The notes under the pieces: model-generated
Database searches by the model: none
Told to the model about the DNA's origin: nothing
What the model saw: only the letters and a program-made list of their open reading frames with translations
Translations under genes and position numbers: made by a program
NCBI GenBank assembly: GCA_944474755.1
Contig: OX104122.1
Coordinates: forward strand, 18,796,641-18,860,640
Length of the DNA stretch: 64,000 nt
Source: Limnoperna fortunei
Taxonomy: Eukaryota; Mollusca; Bivalvia; Mytilida; Modiolidae
Direction of reading: 5' to 3'
Shown here: piece after piece, positions 12,189 through 24,159 of the stretch
Numbering within the stretch: position 1 is the stretch's first letter
How the letters are laid out: every line of letters starts with the position of its first letter

Positions 12189-12314
12189 GGACTTTTTACT
12201 CTGTCAATACGTAGTTATATGGACCTGTAGAAAAATATTGACCTCGGACTTCGTCCTCGGTCAATATTTTCCTCCACGGTCCATATAACTACGTATTGAC
12301 CTCGTAAAAAGTCC
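12189..12314. repeat. 126-nt near-complete hairpin
   Basis: The left arm starts GGACTTTTTACTCTGTCAA and the right arm ends TTGACCTCGTAAAAAGTCC. Arms are about 60 bp with few mismatches and a loop of only a few bases centred near 12251. Likely a foldback MITE. If transcribed it would form a long hairpin RNA. Confidence 0.8.
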
Positions 12315-12738
12315 ATATTTGATAAAGATAAAACGATAATTTGTGATAATAACATATTTTATAATAAGTTGGTAGATAAAAGTATACACTCGATTATCAA
12401 ATTTACATAGAACATACGGAAATATACCTTTAGATCACCGGATATGAGGCATTGTGTTAGTAATTTGATCTGTGGCTGTAATTGCTGTTTGTCATTTGGC
12501 ATTGACGAGGGAAGGAAAATTAAAAACAGAACATACGTGAAGGTTTTAATGATTAAAGTACTATGGTGGCATGCTACTCGCTATTTTATTAGTTTTTTAA
12601 ATTGTTGTGGTGTTATTGTGCTTATATGGGAAATCAATATTTTGAAAGAAAGAACCCAAGGAAATGTTCTTACCATTTGCACACCGTTCAGGGTGTGATA
12701 TATTGTTGTTTATTTGGGAAGGCCTAAATTGACTTAAG
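12315..12738. other. AT-rich intergenic DNA
   Basis: No gene or repeat recognised. Confidence 0.4.
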
Positions 12739-12739
12739 T

Positions 12740-14660
12740 ATAGTTATGATCCTAAGTTATTGGATTAGATTTAGTAATGCTCCTTAGTCATTGGGTTTTT
12801 ACCTTTTTTGAAGAGGCATAAATTGACTTAGGTTTAGTTATGATCCTAAGTAACAGGGTTTACCTTTATTGGAGAGGCATAAATTGACTTAGGTTTAGTC
12901 ATGATCCTAAGTCAGGGGGTTTACCTTTTTTGGAGAGGCATAAATTGACTTAGGTTTAGTCATGATCCTAAGTCAGGGGGTTTTCCTTTATTGGAGAGGC
13001 ATAAATTGACTTAGGTTTAGTCATGATCCTAAGTCAGGGGGTTTACCTTTATTGAAGAGGCATAAATTGACTTAGGTTTAGTCATGATCCTAAGTCAGGG
13101 GGTTTTCCTTTATTGGAGAGGCATAAATTGACTTAGGTTTAGTCATGATCCTAAGTCAGGGGGTTTACCTTTTTTGGAGAGGCATAAATTGACTTAGGTT
13201 TAGTCATGATCCTAAGTCAGGGGGTTTTCCTTTATTGGAGAGGCATACATTGACTTAGGTTTAGTCATGATCCTAAGTCAGGGGGTTTACCTTTATTGAA
13301 GAGGCATAAATTGACTTAGGTTTAGTATGATCCTAAGTCAGGGGGTTTTTTACCTTTTATTGGAGAGGCATAAATTGACTAAGGTTTAGTCATGATCCTA
13401 AGTCAGGGGGTTTTCCTTTATTGGAGAGGCATAAATTGACTTAGGTTAGTCATGATCCTAAGTTAGGGGTTTTTTTACCTTAATTGGACAGGCATAAATA
13501 GACTGTTTAGCTATGATCCTAAGTCAGGGGGTTTACCTTTTTTGGAGAGGCATAAATTGACTTAGGTTTAGTATGATCCTAAGTCAGGGGGTTTTCCTTT
13601 ATTGGACAGGCATAAATTGACTTAGGTTAGTCATGATCCTAAGTTAGGGGGTTTTTACCTTAATTGGACAGGCATAAATAGACTAAGTTTAGCTATGATC
13701 CTAAGTCAGGGGGTTTACCTTTTTTGGAGAGGCATAAATTGACTTAGGTTTAGTATGATCATAAGTCATGGGTTTTTACCTTTTATTGGAGAGGCATAAA
13801 TTGACTTAGGTTTAGTCATGATCCTAAGTTAGGGGGTTTTTACCTTAATTGGACAGGCATAAATAGATTAAGTTTAGCTATGATCCTAAGTCAGGGGGTT
13901 TACCTTTTTTGAAGAGGCATAAATTGACTTCGGTTTAGTATGATCATAAGTCATGGTTTTTTACCTTTTATTGGAGAGGAATAAATTGACTTAGGTTTAG
14001 TCATGATCCTAAGTCAGGGGGTTTTCCTTTATTGGAGAGGCATAAATTGACTTAGGTTTAGTCATGATCCAAAGTCAAGGGTTTTTTACCTTTTATTGGA
14101 GAGGCATAAATTGACTTAGGTTAGTCATGATCCTTAGTCAGAGGGGGGTTTCCTTTATTGGAGAGGCATAAATTGACTTAGGTTAGTCATGATCCTAAGT
14201 CAGGGGGTTTTCCTTTATTGGAGAGGCATAAATTGACTTAGGTTTAGTCATGATCCAAAGTCAAGGGTTTTTTACCTTTTATTGGAGAGGCATAAATTGA
14301 CTTAGGTTTAGTCATGATCCTAAGTCAGAGGGGGGAGGGGGGTTTCCTTTATTCACGTGCCTTTATTGGAGAGGCATAAATTGACTTATAGGTTTAGTCA
14401 TGATCCTAAGTTAGGGGGTTTTTACCTTAATTGGACAGGCATAAATAGACTAAGTTTAGCTATGATCCTAAGTCAGGGGGTTTACCTTTTTTGGAGAGGC
14501 ATAAATTGACTTATGTTTAGTATGATCATAAGTCATGGGTTTTTACCTTTTATTGGAGAGGCATAAATTGACTTAGGTTTAGTCATGATCCTAAGTCAGG
14601 GGGTTTTCATCTTTAATGGCATACATTGACTTAGGTTTAGTCATGATCCTAAGTCAGGGG
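12740..14660. repeat. 61-bp minisatellite, about 31 units
   Basis: The unit begins GAGAGGCATAAATTGACTTA, continues GGTTTAGTCATGATCCTAAG, and closes with TCAGGGGGTTTTCCTTTATTG. Each unit holds a dyad: GACTTAGG, 12 nt, CCTAAGTC. Length variants come mainly from G- and T-run slippage. Confidence 0.93.
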
Positions 14661-14981
14661 GGGGATCCCTGACACGAGAGGGTAATGGGATAAGGTAACA
14701 TTTCTACAGGAATAAGGAAATATCTGTAGTTTTAAATTGAAATGTGTAAAAGGATCACCACATTCTCGTTTAATAGTAATTTTACTAAACAAATATTACC
14801 AATTATATGCAATTTCTTTTGGTATAACAAACTTTTTTTCAAAGATTTTTTTCAAAGAAAATATAATGTTGTCTTTTATCTTGCACTTAATTGAAGACAC
14901 ATGTCATATATTGTGGATTACACATGTCATATATTGTGGGTTCGAGGTAATTCAAGAATCAACCCAATCGATAATTGTCTA
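14661..14981. other. AT-rich spacer between array and LINE tail
   Basis: Nothing recognised. A small direct repeat, ACATGTCATATATTGTGG, occurs twice at about 14900-14940. Confidence 0.4.
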
Positions 14982-15971
14982 AATATATATCTTTATTCTC
15001 ACAAACCAAATACATGGTACAGAAAAAAAACATAATAATACAATAAAATATCAATCAATACAACAAATGTACAAATGGTGGGCGGATTAATACAAATTAT
15101 TCGTGATTCATAAAAGAACAGATCTGGACAGTAAATTATGATGAAAATTGAGGTTACCCAGGAGGATTCAACTTTACATTTGTAAATTTGATAAATTTAC
15201 ATAGATTTACTTTACGTTAACTTCTGAACTATTCATAAGTTTGCTAAATTTTATAATATTAGGTCTATAAGTGATACTTGAATTAATATATTGTTTTCTT
15301 TCGTTTTCGATACTCTTACAACTCATAATAAAATGAAACTCATCTCCGATATCACCGGAGTTACACAGAGGACATACCCTTTTTTCCCTATCCATATTTG
15401 CCCATTTGTCTCTATAGGCAGTTTTAAATTCAGTGTTCTAAACTGGCACAAAATTTTAGCATTCTTATCATTTATAACATTCAAATATTGTTCGAATTCT
15501 AGGCTTTCTTTATATAATCTATAATTAATAGCTTTTGGAGATGTCTGTAAAGATTCATATCAAGACTATCTAAACTGATCAATGAGGTTTTGCTTCAAAG
15601 TATTACGCAGAAATGCATTGCTATCAAAAGTATGGTTAAGCCAAATGTAGGACAATCCAGAGTGCTCTAGGATAGCCTTTACATTTCTAATCTAAGGAAT
15701 AACACAATTATACTTAATTCTACTGAAAAAAAAAATGTAATAGAACAGGAAGTTTTTCTGGTTTTCCTGTAACCCGTTTTGCCCAGTAATTCCCAATACG
15801 AAGCTTTATAGATACATCAAGTGAGTATCTTTCCAGCTCTCCGTATACCATAAAGTCAGGTGTAGATTTTTTCATAAGTTTACAAAATTTTATATGGACA
15901 CGTTCTATGATTTTATTATCACCATGACGATAGCATTTTAACAATACAACGTAATGGCTTGTGCTAACCAA
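14982..15971 (-). mobile_element. Degraded, 5'-truncated non-LTR retrotransposon (LINE) 3' end
   Basis: Read on the minus strand in frameshifted pieces. 15971-15720 encodes the post-RT segment with IIERVHIKFCKLMKKSTPDF and MVYGELERYSLD. 15660-15570 gives NHTFDSNAFLRNTLKQ. 15395-15207 gives the C-terminal zinc-knuckle segment CPLCNSGDIGDEFHFIMSC (Cys-x2-Cys, His, Cys). The 3' UTR ends with AATAAAGATAT near 14982. The RT and endonuclease domains are absent, so the copy is dead. This C-terminal type is common in bivalve LINEs. Confidence 0.8.
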
Positions 15972-17034
15972 ACATTTAAATTTAAATATTTGTTAGACGC
16001 GTGCTCGAATTATTTTAATCAAGACCTGTTATATTAACCTCTTGCCGCTCGTGCACATGTCTTCCTGACAATATAGAATGTCAGACACTTCATTCAACGC
16101 CCCATTGTTCATGCTTGAAAAGGCTTCCATCTTCTTTCAACCTGAAGCCTGCTTAATACGATTTGATGGATTGTGAATATTTAGCATGCTCTTAATATGC
16201 AATTTTTGTTCAATAACTATCTAAGTACTCAGCTGGTAATGAATTGATTGTGGCTGAAAACGCATCTTATTAAATTTCCCAAGATCCAAAGAGTGAAAGT
16301 ATGGAAGGCTACCTTCTGTTCTATTGTTTCTATCTGTTGTTAACTTCTTAATCTCATATCATGTTTTGATTTACCTCAGTCAAAATGAGGTCATTTATGG
16401 ATTTTTTCATTATTTTAATTTAATACTATACCGAAAATTGTGATCAAACGGACTATATATGATTTGTTTTCTAAAGAATGCATGTCATTACATTCTATGA
16501 TCAAAGAGAAAGGACGTGAAAATTTTTTTGTTATTATTTTATTAAAAATGAAATTCAATTTTTTTTTCATTTATATGTTAAATTAAAGACCTTCAATAAT
16601 ATGCATCCACAATGCACTTGTTTATCTATTTGTATCGAAATGAAGAGGTTAGCTGCCAAATAATTTAACGACACTAATTATTGCCTTACGAAAATGTATC
16701 AGTCGTTGCCCTATGCCTAAGATGAATGTATGTAAAAGGACTTGGCGAACTAGTACGTTGTTTTTTTTAATATTATTCCTGACTTGGTGCGTTGATGGCT
16801 CTGCACTGCGGCTGAAGCAATGTTAGTGCTGATTGCTTTGGCGATGTACTGGTACAAAAGAATCATTACTGATATAGTTCAGTTCTTAAGGAAAATCTTT
16901 ACTGTAATTAGGATAATTAAAGCAAATAACGACATTTAAAATAAACATTTATAATTTTTAATCAGCGACAATAAAAACTCCTAAAGTCGAAACATAGTTG
17001 TACAACGTGACAATTTTATACTATATAGTGATTT
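15972..17034. other. AT-rich intergenic DNA
   Basis: No gene, array or element recognised. Confidence 0.45.
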
Positions 17035-17037
17035 TTG

Positions 17038-17155
17038 TAAGTGGGGCGATTTTGTTTAAGGTGGGGACGATTTTGCTTTGGTTTGGTGATTTTTCAAACA
17101 GCGGTGGCGTTTTTGTCGGGGGCGATTTTTCCGTGGGGCGATTTAACCAGCTATC
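17038..17155. repeat. GGGGCGATTTT-rich leader before a TG microsatellite
   Basis: Five or so GGGGCGATTT/GGGGACGATTT-like motifs occur within about 115 bp, just before the microsatellite. The same motif precedes the TA microsatellite at 52.6 kb. Confidence 0.55.
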
Positions 17156-17178
17156 TATTGTATCCTTAAATATATATA

Positions 17179-17182
<4 letters not shown>

Positions 17183-17258
<76 letters not shown>

Positions 17259-17350
17259 TGAGGGTGTGTGTGTGTGTGTGAGGGTGAGGGTGTGTGTGTG
17301 TGTGTGTGCGCGTGTGTGTGGGGGTGTGGGTGTGTGTGTGTGTGTGTGTG
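17183..17350. repeat. (TG)n microsatellite
   Basis: An almost pure TG run with a few GAGGG and CGCG interruptions. Reading frames on both strands here (poly-Val/Cys and poly-His/Thr) are artefacts. Confidence 0.97.
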
Positions 17351-19448
17351 AAGCTGAATATGTATTTTTACCAATTGAGATATATATATGAATATTGTTC
17401 TCTTACATTTTGTAGTTTAAAATTGACTAACAGTAGCTATAAAGCTAGAAGACTTACTAGTGCATCCAAACATACATTTATAGGGAGCCTTTCGTGGAAA
17501 AGATGTGTAAAACAAAACAAGCAGGCACTATCATTTAAAATAGCATATTTTCTTTCACCTTCGCTCTAAACAACTCATTTTTCCTAGTTTTGATATTCAT
17601 GCAGGACTCTTTAAGGTTATTTTTGGCTCTCTAAAACATTGATGCGGACTGCAAATCATATCAAATATGAAAATGAAGGGAAATTTAGAAGAACGAAGTG
17701 ATTGGTATTTTTTTATCAGGAAAACTCATTCGACGAATGTAAACAATGACTTTATCGTGTTGTAAAGTAATTAGAAGTTAATACTTAGGACGCGCCTATT
17801 TCATGTCCCGATATATTTTCCATAATGAGGCTCCAAGCTTCGTCTTTTATATTAACACAGAAACATAACGACTTTTACAGGACCTTCTTATTGTTATTAA
17901 TGCTTCTTGCAACACTCAACTAATATCAAACATTGAAACTTGTGCTAAGATATAGAATTTCTCGCACCTGAGGCAAAAAAACCTAATTTTAATTCATTTT
18001 CCTTCAATTTTGGAGTTTCACTTGCATCATTAATATAAAGTTAGTTTGTTATACGAATACAAAGACGATGCATACGTGAATTCGCACACGTTCGCGAGAA
18101 TTTTATGCAATAAAATGCCCAAGTTCAACATTACGTCGGCAATTCTGCTTAAGAAATCGATTATTGCAAACGGGCTCTGTGCAAATTAGAACATGGTCAG
18201 ACCTTTTTTTTTAATATTTATCAAAATATTAGGTCTGACAATGTACTTACTCGCATATAGTCCACAAAAATCTATTTCGATTTTAATATTTCTAACAAAT
18301 GTTTTAAAATTTTAAAGCGACTTTAAGAGGACACTTTCAATGGTAATGTTGGTTTTTTTCAACTGTCTTGAACGCACTGTTTAAACTTATTTTAAGTTAA
18401 GCGAAATTTAAATTTGAATTTGAAAATCAAAAAAGATTGAAAGATTTGTTTATTCCGGATATTGCATACTATATACACAACTTAGATAATCTCGAAATAA
18501 ACAAGAAAACAATTGTCTTTGTTTATTGTTTAGTTAACATATATCCGTGCATTTAATAAGAATAAGAATGAAATACTTTTTGAAAAGTGAAATCAATTAA
18601 CCAATTAGTTTTGTTTAATACTATTTTATAGAGGCTAACAAATCAAGTAAAGATGGGAAGAGATAAATTTCTTGTGTATGGCAGAAGTGAATTCTGAGAT
18701 AGGAAGATATGTAGCCTCTGTTTCGAACATTGAAACACATAATTTTTTGCAAAAAAATTACATCTGATAATACACATGATTTCATATCAAAATGTAATAA
18801 TTTCAGTCTAACGTATACATTCTAATTGTCTATACATGTATATAGAGATAAAATTGCAGTGGTCTTCAACATGACCTGATCATTTACGTATTTATATTAT
18901 CCTTATAACAAAGCCATAATCAAAGACGATATTACATAAATTTGCAAAGGTGTTAAGGCAGTCGTGCTAACAGGTAAATCGTATGTAAATATTCTGATCA
19001 GAAAAGCAGCTTAAGATTTACAAAATAGATAAAGGAATAATATGCGTAGGATAGGCAGTTACTAACATCTTAGATAGACTTAAAAGAGAATTATGTAAAA
19101 TGCCTGTTGGGAGATTTTCATATCTCCTTTATCAACATTCAAGCTAAGTTCGTGTCTAAGAGGGTGTAATAGGTTATATGTTATCTACGGCCATCAGTTT
19201 TGTGTTTCTTTGTGTATACCAGAAGATATAAATTGTAACAAAAACATAATATGCCCCGAGTTGTGCTTGTTTGTATCATTATATTGTCGATTGCATGCAT
19301 TATATCTGTGTGTTACTGGATGTTTTTAATTCTTTTAAGTTTATAAAGAGGAGATCAACTATAAACCCAAACACCAACAATGTAATTAGGCACGACAGAA
19401 CAACAAATAAGGTAAAATACAACAAACCAGTCACAAAAACAATATGTT
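17351..19448. other. AT-rich intergenic DNA
   Basis: No gene recognised. A small inverted repeat, GTCAGACCT (18196-18204) with AGGTCTGAC (18231-18239), is the only structure seen. Confidence 0.45.
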
Positions 19449-19449
19449 G

Positions 19450-21845
19450 CTGGGTTGTTCACCCTACCGACCTTTTATGTAATGCACTAACGTATCTCGT
19501 GTGGACCCTAACCACCTTTCACTGTAATACACTAACATATCTCGTGCGGGTTGTCCACCCTACCGACCTTTTACTGTAATACACTAACATATCTCCTGCG
19601 GGTTGTCCACCCTACCCACCTTTTACTGTTATACACTAACATAGCGCGTGCGAGTTGTCCACCCTACCCACCTTTTACTGTTATACACTAACATAGCGCG
19701 TGCGAGTTGTCCACCCTACCCACCTTTTACAGTTATACACTAACATATCTCGTGAGGGGTTGTCCACCCTACCCACCTTTTACTGTTATACACTAACATA
19801 GCGCGTGCGAGTTGTCCACCCTACCCACCTTTTACTGTTATACACTAACATAGCGCGTGCGAGTTGTCCACCCTACCCACCTTTTACTGTTATACACTAA
19901 CATAGCGCGTGCGAGTTGTCCACCCTACCCACCTTTTACTGTTATACACTAACATAGCGCGTGCGAGTTGTCCACCCTACCCACCTTTTACTGTTATACA
20001 CTAACATAGCGCGTGCGAGTTGTCCACCCTACCCACCTTTTACTGTAATACACGAACATATCTCCTGCGGGTTGTCCAGCCTACCCACCTTTTACTGTAA
20101 TGCACTTACATATCTCGTGCGGGGTTGTCCATAGTACCCATCTTTTACTGTAATACTCTAACATATCTCGTGCGGGGTTGTCCACCCTACCCACCTTTTA
20201 CTGTTATACACTAACATAGCGCGTGCGAGTTGTCCACCCCACCCACCTTTTACTGTAATACACGAACATTTCTCCTGCGGGTTGTCCAGCCTACCGACCT
20301 TTTACTTTAATACACGAACATATCTCGTGCGGGTTGTCCACCCTACCCACCTTTTACTGTTATACACTAACATAGCGCGTGCGAGTTGTCCACCCCACCC
20401 ACCTTTTACTGTAATACACGAACATTTCTCCTGCGGGTTGTCCAGCCTACCGACCTTTTACTGTAATACTCTAACATATCTCGTGCGGGGTTGTCCACCC
20501 TTCCCACCTTTTACTGAAATACTCTAACATATCTCGTGCGGGGTTGTTGATCGTACCCACGTTTTACTGTAATACACTAACACATCTCGTGCGGGGTTGT
20601 CCACCCTACCCACCTTTTACTGTTATACACTAAAAATTCTCGTGCGACGTTGTCCACCCTACCCACCTTTTATTGTAAAACACTAACACATCTCGTGCGG
20701 GGTTGTCCACCCTACCCACCTTTTACTGTAATACATCTCGTGCGAGGTTGTCCACCGTACCTACCTTTTACTGTAATACACTAACACATTTCATGCGGGA
20801 TTGTCCACTCTACCCACCTTTTACTGTAATACACTAACACATTTCGTGCGGGGTTGTCCACTCTATATTCACCTTTTACTGTAACACACTAACACATCTC
20901 GTGCGGGGTTGTCCATCGTACCCACCTTTTACTGTAATATACTAACACATCTCGTGCGGGGTTGTTGATCGTACCCACCTTTTACTGTAATACACTAACA
21001 CATCTCGTGCGGGGTTGTCCACCTTACCCACCTTTTACTGTAATATACTAACACATCTCGTGCGGGGTTGTCCATCGTACCCACCTTTTACTGTAATATA
21101 CTAACACATCTCGTGCGGGGTTGTTGATCGTACCTACCTTTTACTGTAACACACTAACACATCTCGTGCGGGGTTGTCCACTCTACCCACCTTTTTCTGT
21201 AATACTCTAACATATCTCGTGCTGGGTTGTCCATCGTACCCACCTTTTACTGTAATACACTAACACATCTCGTGCGGGGTTGTCCACCCTACCCACCTTT
21301 TACTGTAATATACTAACACATCTCGTGCGGGGTTGTTGATCGTACCTACCTTTTACTGTAACACACTAACACATCTCGTGCGGGGTTGTCCATCGTACCC
21401 ACCTTTTACTGTAATATACTAACATATCTCGTGCGGGGTTGTTGATCGTACCCACCTTTTACTGTAATACACTAACACATCTCGTGCGGGGTTGTCCACC
21501 TTACCCACCTTTTACTGTAATACACTTACACATCTCGTGCGGGGTTGTCCACCCTACCCACCTTTTACTGTTATACACTAACATATCGCGTGCAGGGTTG
21601 TCCACCTTACCTACCTTTTACTGTAATAAACTAACACATTTCGTGCGGGGTTGTCGACCCTTACCACCTTTTATCGTAATACACTAGCAAATCTTGGGCG
21701 GGGTTGTCCACCCTACCCAACTTTTGTTGTATTACACTAACAAATCTCGTGCGAGGTTGTCGACCCTACCCATATTTTATCGTAATACACTAAAATATCT
21801 CGTGCGAGGTTGTCCACCCTACCCACCTTTTACTGTAATACTGAT
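19450..21845. repeat. 52-54-bp minisatellite, about 45 units
   Basis: The unit starts TTGTCCACCCTACCCACCTT, then TTACTGTAATACACTAACAC and ATCTCGTGCGGGG. Two variants form blocks: a 52-bp GCGCGTGCGAG type (19.6-20.05 kb) and a GTGCGGGG type (20.5-21.7 kb). A third variant has TTGATCGTACC in place of TCCACCCTACC. Confidence 0.93.
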
Positions 21846-22271
21846 CATATATTCTTCCCAGCAATCAAAATTTCCGTCAAGAGTCGAGAAAATGACCTCG
21901 GAGGTAAATGATCTCCATTTTGAGCTATTTTCAGTCATTTCAAAGAATTTGTTCACAATTCATTTGTGACGTTTCAGTTCATTTATTTGATTGGCTTGTC
22001 ATTGACGGTTAGTTGATTGTTACTGATGACGTCAGATTGTAAACAAATATTGTCCGTTTAAACGTTGTCAGAGAAGGAATTGTTTGGCAGTGTTAGCGAA
22101 TTTAAGTTTAAAAAATACAATCTTCTATCCGATTTTTAGTTCTGTTTCAATAAAGATCTGTATAGTTGAATAATTAAAGGATAATCTATTTCATTCCACT
22201 AAAATAATGTTGCTGTGTAAACAGGCTAATCGTATCACATTTGGAACGATTTTTGGTCCATATCCATACTT
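21846..22271. other. Intergenic spacer
   Basis: AT-rich with no gene. GACCTCGGAGGTAA near 21895 is a small imperfect palindrome. Confidence 0.4.
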
Positions 22272-22281
22272 ACCTCCGAGA

Positions 22282-23297
22282 TAGTCTGGGATCCTGACTA
22301 AATATTCTCAATACCGTTAGCGGACTTCCGGTTCGAATATACAGTCAGGTTAACCTGGTCCCCTGGTGCAATATTTTTCATTTACGCAAGCTTCACTTTC
22401 AAATATAACCCCAGGTCACCACCAGTTTACTACCCGGTTTGATTGGTTGTTTACAACGCCATGTTTTAGCTAACTTTTCGCGCGTTTTGTGCCGTAGGAA
22501 ATTTCTTTTAGAATACAGTTTAAATAAAGTAGCTACCTGCTTCTTGTTTTCCGACTTTCGAATTAAACTGACGTTTTCCGTAGAGTTATTTCCACAAACG
22601 AGACATAAATCTATAAAAGCATTCTTTTGATAAACAGTTTTTTTATTTGAATTGATTACCGGACGCCGGACGTTACGTCATAATGCTTTGTATCGGAATT
22701 ACGTCAGTTACAGTTAATACTGACGTAAATTTTGAGGCATTCCGAATGTTTTAAACCGGTCAAAATTTTGACCGGATTCATTGCTAGTGACCTGACTGTA
22801 TATTCGAACCGGAAGTCCGCTTACGGTATTGAGAATATTTAGTCAGGATCCCAGACTAACAGTCAGGTCAACAGCAATGAAACCGGGCAAAATTTTGAAA
22901 CATTCGGAATGCCTCAAAATTTATATCAGTATTAACTGTAACTGACGTAATTCCGATACAAAACATTATGACGTAACGTCCGGCGTCCGGTAATCTAATT
23001 CAAATAAAAATTCTGTTTATCAAAAGAATGCTTTTATAGATTTATGTCTCGTTTGAGGAAATTTCTACGGAAAACGTCAGTTTAACTCGAAAGCCGGAAA
23101 ACAAGGAGCAGGTAGCTACTTTATTTAAATTGTATTCTAACAGAAATTTCCTACGGAACAAAACGCGCGAAAAGTTAGCTAAAACATGGCGTTTTAAACA
23201 ACCAATCAAACCGGGTAGTAAACTGGTGGTGACCTGGGGTTATATTTGAAAGTGAAGCTTGCGTAAATGAAAAATATTGCACCAGGGGACCAGGTTA
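22282..23297 (-). mobile_element. Outer copy of the 10-bp-TSD MITE family
   Basis: Flanked by ACCTCCGAGA at 22272-22281 and 23298-23307, a perfect 10-bp target duplication. Ends read TAGTCTGGGATCCTGAC on the left and GGACCAGGTTA on the right, the reverse orientation of the inner copy. Without the inner insertion and its duplicated site its own length is 498 bp. No transposase is encoded. A 10-bp TSD suggests a Mutator-like source (inference). Confidence 0.88.
22351..22858 (+). mobile_element. Inner copy of the 10-bp-TSD MITE family, inserted in its own kind
   Basis: Flanked by ACAGTCAGGT at 22341-22350 and 22859-22868. The 508-bp element starts TAACCTGGTCCCCTGG and ends GATCCCAGACTA. Its body matches the outer copy in inverse orientation, so together they form an inverted repeat of about 440-bp arms. 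Confidence 0.88.
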
Positions 23298-23307
23298 ACC
23301 TCCGAGA

Positions 23308-23930
23308 TTACTTTCCGACCATAAGCGGAAATAATCGAGGTGATCCGATAGTTCTTGCCAGCAATTTATAATGATCGATTCTGTGAAGAAATTGAACAAC
23401 TTATTTCATGATTTGTCCGTCATTTAGGATTTTGTTTGTTACGTAGTAAAAATATGCGAAAAATCTTACGATGACGTCACCATAAAGAGTTTTGCTTAAG
23501 TCGTTTATGACATTGATTATAGGAATATTTATATACTCGTTTTACATCTAGTGTGGACTCGAAGCGTTTTAGGCACGTTAAGTTAGAAGAAGTGTTTTGC
23601 GCATAAATATAGCTTGACGTTGAGCAACACGTTATTAATCGTGTTGTGTATTGACCAGTTCACGTGCACCGTTGTTTTCCTAGTTAAATGTTTGGTATTT
23701 ACTTGCTATGATGAATTTTAAGAACTTTTTAGATGTTTAAACTTGGGTGTAATTTATAGTATAATAAATCAACACGATTAAACATCCGCTGCTGCTGCAT
23801 GCTGATGTACAGTCGTAAGTTTTATTTTTGAGATTTTTATTGATGATTATCACAAAAATCAGAACTTCATAAGAGATTGCAAAGCAATCATAAGGTTACA
23901 AATAATTAAGAGATCATTAAAACGCAGAAA
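23308..23930. other. AT-rich intergenic DNA
   Basis: No gene or element recognised. Confidence 0.4.
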
Positions 23931-23938
23931 GAACTCAC

Positions 23939-24093
23939 CTATTGTGATGTTTATTTCCATTTTACTTGTTTGCGCACATTTTGGAGGTAAATAAATCTTG
24001 ATATTTTCATAAAGCGAATTGATATCAGATGTCAGATGTTGTGGAGAGGGTTCCTTTATGGGGTATTTCCAAGATCTTTTTAATTTGAAACCT
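23939..24093 (-). CDS. Candidate internal coding exon, unassigned
   Basis: An open minus-strand segment lies between an acceptor-like TTTTGTCAG and a strong donor, ATAG/GTGAGT. It encodes about 50 residues with ordinary composition, including YPIKEPSPQHL and IYLPPKCAQTSKMEINITI. I do not recognise the family and found no partner exon, so it may be chance or part of an untranslated transcript. Confidence 0.2.
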
Positions 24094-24159
24094 CTGACAA
24101 AACTCAGAGATATTCGCGTCAGGCTTATATAAGTTAGTTGTAGTTTCATAAAATTTAAC

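Noticed and set aside
15291..15524. Plus-strand reading frame of 77 codons
   Set aside because: Antisense shadow of the LINE C-terminal segment.
17021..17374. Long reading frames of His/Thr or Val/Cys
   Set aside because: Direct translation of the TG microsatellite; no domain outside the simple repeat.
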